This document shows, one piece after another, positions 22,490 through 34,900 of a DNA stretch of 64,000 nucleotides. The stretch is taken from the NCBI RefSeq assembly GCF_900497805.2, contig NW_020954719.1:2170001-2234000 (forward strand), read 5' to 3'. The notes below the pieces were generated by a model that saw nothing but the letters and a program-made list of their open reading frames with translations, made no database searches and had not been told where the DNA came from. The position numbers and the translations under genes were made by a program. The stretch comes from Vombatus ursinus (Eukaryota; Chordata; Mammalia; Diprotodontia; Vombatidae). The stretch's first letter is position 1, and each line of letters begins with the position of its first letter.

Positions 22490-23869
22490 TTCTGGAGTCC
22501 TAACCGCTGGAGAGCCTTTATGAGCTTTTATCTTTATTTTAATGACTTGAGGAAAGTCTTTTTGTAAATTTTCCATGGTGTTAATGCCAAGTATTAAGAC
22601 ATCCCAAGGGAATGTAGTTACTTTGACCATATTCCCCATTTATACTCTTCCCAACCATTCCCCCCTGACCAGGATGTAAAAGTATTCAGCTTTAGCCAAA
22701 ATTTGGCTAAACATGTATCTGATTACTCATTGTCCCCCCTGTGAAGTTTCTGGACCACTTTGAATGTACTTCTTATATAGTGGGTACTCAAAAGGGATTA
22801 AATGATGATGAATTGTTGATTTCTTCCTGGTATCACAGTGAATGCAAAAAAAAGAGCAACATAAATGAATAAGCAGCCTGAGGAATTTACTTAAGAGAAA
22901 AGATGAAAAGAACCAGATTTTTTTTTTTTTTTGGCTGAATGATCACTAAGAGCCACATACAAGTATTTGAAGATGGCAAGAGATTGTTAAGATTAGCATA
23001 AAAGGCATGTGTAACACATGAATGTAAGAAAGCTTGGTAAACATCAAGTACTGGGATTTGGAAGCCTACCAGGAAGTTGTTGGAAGTTCTGGCATTTGAG
23101 AAACCAGAAATAGATAAAAGTGAAGCATCAGCTAGCAGCAGTGAACTGTCATTACAACCATATTCATGAGTTATTACCAATATTTTAAAAGTTTCCTTTT
23201 CTTTGGCTTGTTTATATTCAAAATCATTTCATGTTGATCTGTTGTGTGGAAAACTGTGGTTGGTTAGGTTCAATAGCGGTTAGACATTCTTTTCCCATAG
23301 ATCTCAAAATCGTCTATCGAGTTCCTAGATTAAAGAACTAGGAAGCTATGGTTTTTCTATCTTTTGGGTATTTTACTTAAGAGAACATTAAATTATTTAT
23401 AGCACTGCATGTGTGTATGAATATTCAGAGAAATAAACTCTGAGTTGAAACACAGGAATTTGTCACATGACAACTCAATAATATGGCTTAATTAAAAAGA
23501 AATTTTTTTGACGCTGAAAGGGTCAGAAATTAAACTTTAATGTCTATTTTCTCTGACTGAGACAGTTTTTGTTTCTTCCTATATATATTATGTGTATATG
23601 TATATGTGTAAATATATATATGTATATTTTATTGCTTAGCAAAAGTTTAGAATGTCCAAATTCAGACTTCAACTCAAGGTTGTAATATTTTCAGAAATTA
23701 AGTAAACATTCCTGTTTTTGGCCTATGTACAGTTTTCTACTTTGGTTCTCACTCAATTGTGAGTGACCCCGAGATTAAAAATATCTGTTAACCTGAAATT
23801 TTTCTTTTATTCAGCACTTTGGCTTGTCTACTGAATAATTGTAATGATGTTCATGATGATAACTTTTTT
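22490..23869. other. unassigned intron sequence
   Basis: AT-rich sequence with a T run at 22919-22933 and an AT/GT-rich simple stretch at 23579-23630. No gene or clear repeat recognised. Confidence 0.5.
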
Positions 23870-24672
23870 TTCCAATTACATGTAAAGTAGTTTTCAACAT
23901 TCACTTTTATAAGATTTTTAAGTTCCAAATTTTTTTCTCCCTCCTTTCTCTCCTCTCTCCTCAAAATGGCATGCAATCTGATATAGGCTATACATGTATA
24001 ATCATATTAAGCATATTTCTACATTACTCATGTTGTGAAAGAAGAAGGGAAAAACCACGAGAAAGGGGGAAAAAAAAGAGAAAATAGTATGCTTCGATCT
24101 TCATTCAGACTCCATAATTCTTACTCCGGATGTGGACAGCATTTTCCATCATGAGTCTTTTGGAATTGTCTTAGTACATTGTATTGCTGTGAAGAGCCAA
24201 GTCTATCATAGTTGGTCATCACATAATGTTACTGTTACTGTGTACAATGTTCTTCTGGTTCTGGTCACTTCACTCAGCATCAGTTCCTCTAAGTCTTTCC
24301 AGGTTTTTCTGAAATCTTCCTGCTCATCATTTCTTATAGCACAATAACATTCCATTACATTCATATACCACAACTTGTTCAGCCATTCACCAAATGATGG
24401 ACATCCCCTCAATTTCCAATTCTTTGCCACCACAAAAAGAGCTGCTATAAATAAAGAGCATGCTATAAATGCATGTAGGTTCTTTTCCCCTTTTTATGAT
24501 CTCTTTGGGAATCCAGACCTAATAATGATATTGCTAGATCAAAGGATATGCAGAGTTTTATAGCCCTATGGGCATAGTTGCAAAGCGTTCTCCAGAATGG
24601 TTGGATCATTTCACAACTTCACCAACAATGCATCGGTGTTCCAAATTTCCCACACATGTTGGTAACTTCTAA
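23870..24672 (-). mobile_element. L1 3' end, 5'-truncated
   Basis: Minus-strand L1: 3' UTR words TTTTCAACATTCAC and AAGTTCCAAA at the left, then CATTTTCCATCATGAGTC. The C-terminal end of ORF2 reads WKLRGCPSFGEWLNKLWYMN (24433-24370), homologous to the end of mammalian L1 ORF2. Truncated at about 24672. Confidence 0.9.
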
Positions 24673-24761
24673 AGTACTATATGATAGTCAAATGATCATC
24701 AAAGAAAGATGAAATTCTATTCAGTCTTATTTTTGGAGTTTGTGCATTTGAATCAAATTCT

Positions 24762-24962
24762 TTGAGAGGTAATATGGTTACTGGGGAAAGCACTTGATTT
24801 AGAGTTTGCCACCTGAATTTAAGTCCCATTTCTGCTATTTACTACCTATATAACTTTGGGCAGTTCATGTAACTACTCTGAGCCTCAGTTTCCTCATCTA
24901 CAAATGAAGATGCTGAACTAGATGGTTCTTAAGGTCCCTTGCACTTCTAAATCTATGATGGG
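24762..24962 (+). mobile_element. MIR-related marsupial SINE
   Basis: GAGCCTCAGTTTCCTCATCT, then ACTAGATGGTTCTTAAGGTC and TTCTAAATCTATGAT. This is the common full-length order of a CORE-SINE with its 3' end. Confidence 0.8.
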
Positions 24963-24984
24963 ATGAAAACTGGTAATTTAATGC

Positions 24985-25205
24985 AGAGTATGAAATAATA
25001 GTTGTCACTTCTATAATGCTTTAGAGTTTAAAAATGTTGGTCTCATTTACTGTCTCATATGCTGCCTCACACACTGTCTCATTTAAGCTTTACAACAACT
25101 CTGAGAGATAGGTATAATAATCCCCATTTTACAGATAAGCATACAGACTCAAAAGAAAAGTGACTTTTCCTAAGTAATACGGCTAATAAGTGTCAGCGTT
25201 CTTTC
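24985..25205 (-). mobile_element. MIR-type SINE
   Basis: TTTACAACAACTCTGAGAG, then ATCCCCATTTTACAGATAAG and AAGTGACTTTTCC: reverse MIR order. Confidence 0.75.
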
Positions 25206-26610
25206 CATTATACAATGATTTCCTCAGTTATAAAGAACATTGAATTGCCTTACCATGATGCACAGTATACAAATACTAAAAGAGGACATAGTGCACCATA
25301 TTTTAGCTCTGCTTTGGGGCTAATCCTCCCTTCTCTGAGTTTTTACTTACAGATTGTTCCTTGTGGGGGAGTACCTCAGGTTCAGGGCACTCTGCAAAAA
25401 TATTTTTAACATTATAGTTTTCAATCCCCCACTGTTATTACATTCATCTTTAATAATCATACAATGGACACAATTGCTCAAAACAAAACATTTTACTGAA
25501 ATGGCGTAACAGGAACAGTAGTAACAAAACATATGGCCCCAATCCTGCACCCTCATATAACTGGGACATTCTTTCCCTCAAATATATATAGGGTCAATAG
25601 GAAGAGTGGGCACATGTATAGAGTATAGAAATAGAGAGGCACATGTGGCCAAAACAAATCACATCTTTAGTACTCTAGGGCCTTGATTTCTGTTTTCTTC
25701 TGGTATAATGCTATTCCCCCTTGGTGCAGGGCATATTGTTAAGTTGGACTGTTCTTGGCATATGCCTCTCACACCTTGATTTGTCTTTATAACTTGATCC
25801 TCTGGGCTTACTTTCTGTTGGGTCTATCATCTCCTGCTGGGCAAGTTGAAAAATACCATTGCTGTTAGAAGGAAGAGGAGAGAGAAATATATTCTTCCCT
25901 CATGTACTTCTGTTATACTCTGGAAGAGGGAAAAGAAAAAAAGTAATTCCCTCTCAAGAGCTTTGTTTTTTTTCTATAACTAGCTTTATTCCTGACTGCT
26001 GCTCTTCGGAGTTAATGGTCTTGCTTTTTAAAAATATAGGCCCAAAGCATGTGACTGAGCCTTTTAACCAATTACTAAATAATTTCCTGTGTGATGTCTT
26101 CATCTAATGAATGATCAAGGCAGTCTCAAGTTGGTTATAAAGAAGTTTAGTAAGTATTTCTTTATTTTAACTTCTTACTGGTCAATAATAGTCTGAAAGG
26201 GGCAAAATCTCATTGTCTTTGTACCCTGTATTTTCACCAAGTGATTTTAAGGAGTACTCTTCTGACCAATCCCTACTACATTTAGAAAAAAAAAGAGACT
26301 GAGAAATGTGAATTTCATTCAAGAACACCTAGTACCCTGTTTTGATTTGTTTTCTTTTAGTTGGCATTTTCAAAAAATCTGCACTTTCCTAGGCATAAAT
26401 CTAGCTTGACCTTAATTCCCCATCCTGAGCCTTTTGTTTTAAAAAGTCTTAAATTGCCTCAAGTTAGGCAGAGCTCCTCTGATCAGCCCATTGAATCATT
26501 AAAACTGAACCTGATTAATATTGATATTATAGACCTTGGGATCTAAAGAGCTCATGATTGATTAAATAAACTAATGATTGATTTTAAACTCCCCAGTGGG
26601 GTGTATAAAT
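25206..26610. other. unassigned intron sequence
   Basis: No gene or mobile element recognised. Composition is similar to the rest of the intron. Confidence 0.5.
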
Positions 26611-26858
26611 TTTTTTTTCAGTTGTTTCAATTGTGCCCAATTCTTTGTGATCTCATTTGGAGTTTTCTTGACAAAGATACTGGAATGGTTTGCCATTTCC
26701 ATCTCCAGCTCATTTTGCGGTTAAGGAAACTGCGGCACACAGGGTTAAGTGACTTGCCAATGGTTGCACAATTAATAAGTGTCTGAGGCCAGATTTGAAT
26801 TCAGGTGTTCCTGCCTCCCAGCTCAGTGGTCTATCTACTTCATCACCTAGCTGCCTTA
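26611..26858 (-). mobile_element. long marsupial SINE with RTE-like tail
   Basis: From left: TCAGTTGTTTCAATTGTG (reverse of an RTE-like tail), GGAGTTTTCTTGACAAAGAT, CATTTCCATCTCCAGCTCAT, GGTTAAGTGACTTGCC, ending CACCTAGCTGCC. Full-length reverse copy. Confidence 0.8.
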
Positions 26859-27338
26859 AAATGACATACTAACAGTCTGTTAATGTGCTTTTACCAAAGC
26901 TATTGGGATGTTGTATGCTTATGAAGTTCTTGGTCTAGAATGATAAATAAATACCTATAGTATTTACAGAATAAGGATTCCTTTGAAAGTAGCTTATAAA
27001 TGGCCTTTCACAAAAGCAACTTAGTCACAGAGTTTCCAACACTCATTTATCAGTAAGGATTCTTTGAGGCAAAACTATTATTTATTTATTTATTATTTAT
27101 CAGTAAGGATTCTGAGGCAGAACTAAATTTTATGAAATTTCTTTTTTTTTGTGCTTCACTGGCATTCAGAAAGACATCTTTCAAGAAAGGTCAGAGAAAA
27201 TGCTTTGAAAATATATCACAATTGCTAACATTCATGAAAGGCAATTTAAAAAGTTTATCACAGAGTTTGAAAGAAAAGAAAGTAATTTTCTACCTTTCCA
27301 ACCCCTTGCTATTGAGATAGAAAGACACATTCTCATTC
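26859..27338. other. intron sequence with a duplicated block
   Basis: TTATCAGTAAGGATTCT plus GAGGCAAAACTA (27049-27078) recurs as TTATCAGTAAGGATTCT plus GAGGCAGAACTA (27096-27125), separated by an ATTT repeat. Otherwise nothing recognised. Confidence 0.6.
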
Positions 27339-27369
27339 TTTAGGAGGTTCTCATTCAGAACCTCCTAAA
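27339..27369. repeat. 13-bp perfect inverted repeat at RTE end
   Basis: TTTAGGAGGTTCT (27339-27351) and AGAACCTCCTAAA (27357-27369) with a five-base loop, exactly at the truncated 3' edge of the RTE element. Confidence 0.9.
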
Positions 27370-30300
27370 CACTGAGCTAGCTCTGATAATATGTGTGTCA
27401 GCCTCATCATCTATGTGTACATGTTTGGAAAGTATACTGCCAAGATAAGTGAACTTATCCACAGCATTCAAAATTTCTCCATTTACTGAAACAGATGGTT
27501 CCACGTATGCCTGGTGTGGTAGTGGCTGGTGGAGCACCTGTATTTTCTTGATTTAATTGTTAGCCCAAAATTAGTACAAGCATCAGAGAACTGACCCATA
27601 CTTTGTTGCATCTCAGCTTCAGAGGCAGCATTGAGTGCACAATTTTCTGAACAAAAAGTCATGCACCAACTCTCCCTCCATTAAAGTCTTGGCTTGTAGC
27701 CTTTTCAAATTAATTAATTTACTGTCAATGTGATAGCTCATGTTGATACTGTTTTCCTCCTCTTTGAAGGTATCTGACATCACTGAAAACATCATGCTAA
27801 AAAGCACAGAATCAAGCACACAGCTTTGCTTCGCTCCATTGGTGACTGAAAAAGTATGAGAGCATTGTCCATTTTCTAGAACCCGGGCAAGCATGCCATC
27901 ATGAAATTGACATGCAATACTGTATGAACTTCTCTGAACAACCAAATTTTGACACAATTTCCCACAAGCCCTCACAAATGATGGTATCAAAGGCCTTGGT
28001 CAAATCAATGAATGTTGTATACAGACCTCTGTTTTGCTGTTGGCATTTCTCCTGGTGTTGTCAGGCAGCAAACATCACATCAACCTTTCCTCAGCCCTTT
28101 CTGAAGCCACACTGGCTCTCAAGCAGATGACCATCTTCCAGATGAGGGATCAGGTTATTAAGGAGTACTCTGGCAAGAATCTTGCCAGCTATGACTAAGA
28201 AAGAGGACTCCCTACCCCACCATGATGGTCACAGGACAGTCTGTTTCCTTTACCTTTATAGAGATGGACAATGGAGGTATCCTTGAACTTCTAGGGGGTA
28301 ACCTCCTCTTGTCACAACCTAGAAAATTTTAATCAGCTTTCATGTGAGCAGTGGTCCCCCTTACTTGTAAAGCTGAGCTAGAATAGAATCAGCAGTGGCA
28401 CTTTGTCTCATGAGAGGAGACTAATAGTATTCAAAACTTCTTCTTCAGTTGGAAATTCAGCTAAAGAGGGATTGACTTCAACCTGAGGTATACAGTCAAT
28501 GACTTCAGCATTGATGATCTGTTGAGAGCACTATGGAAGTGCTCAACTCATCTCTGCAGGATCATGTCCTTATCACTGATCAGTGTGGCTCCATTAGCAC
28601 TGAGTAGTTGAGATGCACCATAGGTCTTTGGCCCATAAATAGCCTTCAGGGCATCATAAAAGTGCTTTGGATTGTTACTATCAGCATAAAACTGAATTTC
28701 ATCTGACTTCTTACTGAGTCAAGAATCTTGCATCTCTCTAACCTTTGCTTGTACTTTGCTTTTGTTGGAATTAAACCTGCCTTCTTAGAGACCATACACC
28801 ACATCTCTGAAAGCTGCCCACTCCTTTTCTGCTTCACTGTTGCCAATTTTGTGTTCTTGCTTTCCCTTCAAGTTAACAACAAACTGTTCACCCTCTGAGA
28901 AGCACTCTAATCTGTTAATATTAAATCTTCTGGTAGTCATCTTGCCTTGGGGCTGCTGTTTCTGTTATATACAAATGTTAAGCTTGGAGAAGATAAGTTT
29001 ATGATTGGTCCAGCATGTCATACCACACATCACCTTCGTTATACTCACATCCTGTCTGTCCCTTCTCTTTAAAATGACATAGTCTATTAAATGCCAATGT
29101 TTACTATGAGGGTCCATCCATCAAATTTTATTTCATTTAGGTAAATGGAAGACACTGTTGGTGATGAGAAGGTCATGAAACCTTCAGTAGTAAAGTGTTC
29201 ATTGCCAGATTAAAGAAAAAATACTTCAAGAAGCCAGAAAGAAACTATTTAAACTTCATAGAGCAACAGTCAAGATTAGACAAGATTTAGCAGTTTCCAC
29301 ATTAAAGGATGTGAGGAGAGAGAGAGAGATGATAGGTTGGCATTAAATGCACAGTTAGCAATCATAATGATATCATAAAGATGAATGTTAATGGGATGCA
29401 TTCACCCATAAAATGGAAACAGATGAACGAATACAGATATCAAAATCCAGCAATATGCTTTTTACAAGAAATACTGTTTTTGACTCCATTCTTCCCAAGG
29501 ACTCCCTGTTATGTCAGTAGTCTGTGCCTATTCTTGTATTAAAGTTGCCCAGAATTATAAACTTGTCCTTTTTCAGCACATTGATGATGATGGTCTCCAG
29601 GTGTTCTTAACATTTTTCTTTGACCTCATGAGGGTTCATCATATGCACTGGTGATGGTGGTGTGCTGCTTTTCTGAAAGTGGCAATTGCATTGTCATGAG
29701 TGTGTCATTCACTCCTTTTGGTAAGCATACAGGCTTGTTGACTAGATTAGTTTTGATTGCAAAACTGATACCAGCTTCATAGTGCTCCTCTTCACTGTAG
29801 CCACTCCAGGAAAACACAGGTCCAGCTCCAAATTCAGTGAGCTGGCCTTCATTCGCCAGCCTTGTTTCACACAGGGCTACTTTTGGATGTGATACCTACT
29901 GAGTCTTTCACAACAAGAGCTGTTCATCTTTCAGGTCTACTGGGTTTCATGTTGTCCATAAGTGAGCACACATTCCATGTGGTGAGAGGAATCATCTTTG
30001 CAAAAGTTTCTGTGCTTTTTTTTGTGTTTTGACCATAGGGTGGGATCCCTTCCTGCTACAGTAAACAGGTCAGGTTTGGGTAAAGCAGACAATTTTTAGG
30101 TCACTTTTTTTAGTCCCTTCCTCACACCAGGAGATAAGCAATGCAGTCCTTTAAAAAGGCTGCTCAGACATCCAGGTGTCTTCTGAATCCCACTGCTGCT
30201 TCCAGGGAGATGACTCTCTGGCCTGGGCCATCTGTGTGCAGGGTTGTGACTACAACTCCCAGTGTATCTGTACTTGCTGCTTCATCACCTGTCTGTTGCC

Positions 30301-30570
30301 ACAGGACTTTGAGATAGATAAAAATGGCAAAATGGTAGGGGCAATGTCTTTTCATTCTGCATAAATTGGATGTAAGTAAGGCAGAATTATGTGAAGTCTT
30401 CAGCCTCATTTTCCCTTCCAGAGTCATTGAAGTCCAGCAGCAAGACAAAGTCAAGATGACTTTGGTGATGACTTGGGATGCAGTGGATGACCTTGGTGTC
30501 TTTGATGTCTAACCAAATTCAAAGTACACTACAATGCCTGCTTTAGCCACCTTCATGGCCATTGGACTTG
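27360..30570 (-). mobile_element. RTE-clade LINE (endonuclease and reverse transcriptase), broken
   Basis: About 3.2 kb of one ORF in decay, reading right to left. The APE-type endonuclease part includes FSWSGYSEEEHYEAGISFAI and LPKGVNDTLMTMQLPLSEKQ (29817-29626). The RT part includes SQCGFRKG, YTTFIDLTKAFDT and FHDGMLARVLENG followed by VTNGAKQSCVLDSVLFSMMF (28110-27780). The thumb region reads DKFTYLGSILSKHVHIDDEA (27460-27400). These follow the vertebrate RTE order. Many stops and frameshifts. The 3' end is missing after about 27360. An L1 piece sits inside at 29205-29482. This lineage differs from the BovB-like RTE at 48.5 kb. Confidence 0.85.
29205..29482 (+). mobile_element. L1 fragment inserted in the RTE
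   Basis: Starts in L1 ORF1 (AGCCAGAAAGAAACTATTTA, GATTTAGCAGTTTCCACATT). It jumps to the end of the ORF1-ORF2 spacer and then reads NVNGMHSPIKWKQMNEYRYQ plus NPAICFLQE, which is the N terminus of the L1 ORF2 endonuclease (human: LNVNGLNSPIKR). It is a double-truncated, internally deleted piece. Confidence 0.8.
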
Positions 30571-30597
30571 GGGAGCCGTGCCAGGAAATTAAATTGC

Positions 30598-30950
30598 TAA
30601 GTCATTTTGACTACTATAAATACACAAATTAACTACAAGGCACATATGAAGAAAGACACTTTCTCCATCCAGAGAAAGAGCTAATAAATAGAAGTATGTA
30701 TATAATGATTTTACATCTATACATACATATTAGTGTCTAATGATGGCCATTTCTAGGGCAAGGGTGGGGGAGGGAAGAAACAAAGAAAAGAAATTAAGTT
30801 ACATGATAGCTTTCTCATATATTTAAAAAGTATAGCAGTTTGTATATAATAGATTTGCAATTTCATGTGCAAAAATGTATAGTATAATAATACCTCAATC
30901 TTTTGTAATATTCATAAATCTTGAATACGTTTGTCCGTCAAAGTAACCAT
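30598..30950 (+). mobile_element. L1 3' UTR fragment
   Basis: ACTACTATAAATACACAAAT, GGCACATATGAAGAAAGAC, CATCCAGAGAAAGAGCTAAT and ATAGAAGTATGTA match the L1 3' UTR at 41735-41990 in order. Confidence 0.8.
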
Positions 30951-31489
30951 AATACATTTTGAAAACCAATGTTTGATACTCTTACTTGTGCCTGCTTTAA
31001 GGAAGAAATTATGTTGCAAATACTATGTTTGGATAAGGCCACAAGCTATGGCATTTTATTTTGTATACCACCGATTGACGATTTCATAGGAAAATAGACA
31101 TTTCATGTCTAACCATGTCGAGACTGTAGCAAACTATTGGGAAAAACATCCCTTTGTGAACTAGTAGGGGTTTTTCTCCTTGTTTCCAGTAAGAATTCTG
31201 AGCCCTTGTATCTTTCTAGAGTTACCTCCTCGTGTGTCGTCTCAATTCTTCCAGTAACTCAACAAGAAAGTAACATGACTAAATGTTTAATCAGTGCAGA
31301 TTTAGAAGGAGGTGATGATCACTGAAAGCCGTAATTGGAAAATATTGCTGTAGAGGAAGATACTTTGTGGATGGGAGAATTGTGCTTTTCTAACTGCTCT
31401 TATAGAGGATGGTAATTTTTGAAAGAGTTAAATGTAAGTGCAGAAACAATTTGGTTGGAGCAGGAATATATACTATAACATGTTAACAA
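30951..31489. other. unassigned intron sequence
   Basis: No repeat or gene recognised. Confidence 0.5.
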
Positions 31490-31958
31490 ACAAACCCAGG
31501 TCAGGTACTTGCAGAGCTCAGAGTAAGAGGGCAGTGCTCAATACTCATCTTGGGATCAGAACACTTTAGAGGAACCAAAACCTTTGAGGACCCCAGCCTG
31601 AGGATTGTTTGAGATCCTGGAATAAAACAACACTCAGTGCCCCTAAGAAAACAGTAACATGGCCCAAGAGGACACACATAGTACCAAAGACACAAAACAG
31701 TGCTGAAGGCAACCCATACATTCCTTCAAGAAGGAGACAATTTAAAAATCATTGGATAACTTTAACTTTCTTAATGAAAAGATAAGAACATATGTAGAAA
31801 CTTTGAAATACAAACACAGGGGTAAAGACATATAAAAAGGTAAGTATGACTGAGAAGTCACAAGAGACTGAAAGAGGTTGAACTGTTTACATTCTAAGAT
31901 GGCGAGAAGTTACTGGTATTAACCTATTATCATCAGGGATCATTAAAGAGAGTCTAAG
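31490..31958 (+). mobile_element. L1-related fragments
   Basis: 31745-31958 (TTTCTTAATGAAAAGATAAG, GAGGTTGAACTGTTTACATT) matches the start of the ORF1-ORF2 spacer of L1/HAL1. 31490-31735 (CATCTTGGGATCAGAACACT, TGGAATAAAACAACACTCAG) looks like the 5' part of an older L1 family; that part is less certain. Confidence 0.55.
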
Positions 31959-31959
31959 G

Positions 31960-34900
31960 GATAGAGTCAAGATGGCAGAGTAAAAGCAGTGTCTTGCTTG
32001 CTCTCTCCCCCAAACCCCTCCAAATACTTGTAAAAAAAAATTACTCTATGCAAATTCTTGAGTAGCAGAACCCACAAAAAGACAGAGTGAAACAAATTTC
32101 CAGTCCAAGACAACCTGGATGGTTGATAGGAAATATCTGTTGTGCTGGGCTGGGAGTGGAGTGTAGTTCAATGTGGGCTGTGCAGGCAAAGATGGGGCCC
32201 CAGCAAACCCGCGGCCTCAGGGGATTGAATCATGGACAGTTGTGATGGTTTCCAGACTTCTCAACCCACAGTCGCCAAAGACAACTTAGAACATCAGTGG
32301 GAAAGGTCTGTTGGACCTGGGTGAGAGAAGAGTGTAATCCAGCCCTGGCCCTAGCACAGCCCCGGGGTCACAGCAGTTGCTTCCAGAGTTCTCAGCCCAC
32401 AGATGGTGGGGGGGATTGAGAGGATGATCAGAGGGGGATTTCAGGGAACTCTTTGTTAGAGCCGAGGCAGATTTCTCTTGCTTTGCCTGTACTTGGGTCT
32501 GGGTCGCAGTCTTGGCTGGCAGTCCTGGGGTGAGGAGGAGTGCTGGCGTGGCAGAGTTTGTGGCAGCAATGGAGAGGAAATTCTCCTCACAGTTTCAAGG
32601 CAGAAAAGAGTGCTTTAGTCATTCATAGACCAGAGCACAGTCCAGAAAAAGAGTAAACACTCTCTCCTTTGATCATACCACCTAGGAAGAATTGAAAATT
32701 TACAGGTCCCTAAAAGTATCTCTGAAAACAGCTGCACAAAATCCCTGAAGCTTGAGACAGTACACCCTCCATACTGGAAGCAGAGCCCTCCTTTAACAAA
32801 GAGTTAAAAATTCAAGTAATTGGCTGGAAACATGAGAAGTTAGTGGAAAAAAACTCTTTGGTGACAAAGAAGATCAAAACATACAGCCAGAAGAAGACCA
32901 CAAAGTCAAAGCTCCTACATCAAAGCCTCCAAGAAAAATATGAATTGGTCTCAGGCCATGGAAGATCTAAAAAAGGATTTTGAAAAGCAAGTAAGAGAAG
33001 TAGAAGAAACATTAGGAAAAGAAGTGAGAGTGATGCAAGATAATCATGAAAAATAAGTTGACTGCTTGCTAAAGGAGACTCAAAAAATACTGAAGAAAAT
33101 AACACTTTAAAAAAATAAACTAACCCAAGTGGCAAAAGAGGTAAAAAAGCCAGTAAGGAGAAGAATGCCTTAAAAAGCAGAATTGACCAAGTGAAAAAGG
33201 AGGTCCACAAGCTCACTGAAAAAAAATAATTCCTTAAAAATTAAAATGGAGAAAATGGAAGCTAATGACTCTGAGAAATCAAGATATTATAAAACAAAGC
33301 CAAAAGAATGAAATGATGGAAGACAATGTGAAATATCTCATTGGAAAAACAACTGATCTGGAAAACAGATCCAAGAGAGATAATTTAAAAATTAAAGGCA
33401 CGATCAAAAAAAGGGCCTAGACATCATCTTTTAAGAAATTATTAAGGAAAAATGCCCTGATATTCTAGAACCAGAGGGTAAAATGGATCACCTCCTGTAA
33501 GAGGTCACAGATTGAAAATGCCAAGGAACATTGGAGCCAAATTTCAGAATTATCAGGTCAAGAAGACAATACTGCAAGCAGCCAGAAAGAAATAATTCAA
33601 ACATTGTGGAGCCACAGTCAGGATTACACAGGATTTAGAAGCTTCTACATTAAAGAATTAGAGGGCTTAAAATATGATATTTCATAAGGCAGAGGACTTT
33701 GGATTACTACCAAGAATCAATTACCCAGCAAAACTGAACATAATCTTGTGGGGGGGGGGAAGGGCTGCAATGAACATTCAGTTAAATAGGGGACTTTCAG
33801 TCATTACTGATGAAAAGACCAGAGCTAAACAGAAAATTTGATCTTCAAAAACAGGACTCAAGAGAAGCATAAAAAGGAAACAATAAAGAGTTAAAAACAA
33901 ACAGGTTAAACTGTTTACATCCCTGCACAGGAAGATAATACTTATAACTCTGGAAAACTGTATCTTAGGCCAGTTAGAAGGGTTGTACATAGATAGAGGA
34001 TATGGGTATAAGTTGAATTTAATGTGCGATATAAAAAAAATTGAGGGGTGAAAAAAAGGATTGTCCTGGGAGAAGAGGAAAGGGGATGCAAAATAGGATA
34101 AATTACATTGCATGAAGAGGCACAAAGACATATTACAGCAGAGGGGAAAGAAGGGAGGGAGGCAGGCATTATTTGAACCTTACTCTCATTGGATTTGGCT
34201 CAAAAGAGGGAATAACATACTCACTCAGTTGTGTAGAGAAACCTATCTTACCCTATAGGGAAGTAAGAGAAGAAAGGGGAAAGAAAAGGGAAAGGTGAAT
34301 AGAAGAGAGAGAATAAGTAGTAGGGGAAAGGGGAAAGAAAAGGGCAGGAGGCTGATAGAACGGTGGGCAGGCTGAGGGAGGCAGTCTTCAGAAACAAAAC
34401 ACTGGTGAGGAGGGACAGGGTGAAAGGAAACAGAAAAGTATAAACAGAGGGAAAATAGGATGGAGGGAAATACATAGTAATCATAAGTAGGAATGAGAAT
34501 GGGAAGAACTCGCCCTTAAAACAGAAGTGGATAGCAGAGTGAATTGAAGCAGATCGAGATACACACAGAGTAAAGATAAAAAGCTGGAGCACAATATATT
34601 ATGCTTCACCCGAAGTTTAAAAAAAAAAAAGCAGGGGTAGTAATCCTGTTCTCAGACAAAGCAAAAGAAAAAGTATACCTAATTAAAAGAGATAAGGAAG
34701 GAAACTACGTCTTGCCAAAAGACAATGAAGTAACATCAATACTAAACATATATGCACCAAGTGGTATAGCATCTAAAGTTTCAGACGAGGAGTCAAGGGA
34801 GTTACTGGAAGAAATAGACATCAAAACTATACTAGTGGGGGACCCCAATCTCCTTATCTCAGAACTAGATAAATCTAAACACAAAATAAACAAGAACGAA

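Noticed and set aside
29205-29340. Possible host exon inside the RTE
   Set aside because: The sequence is L1 ORF1 followed by the L1 ORF2 start.
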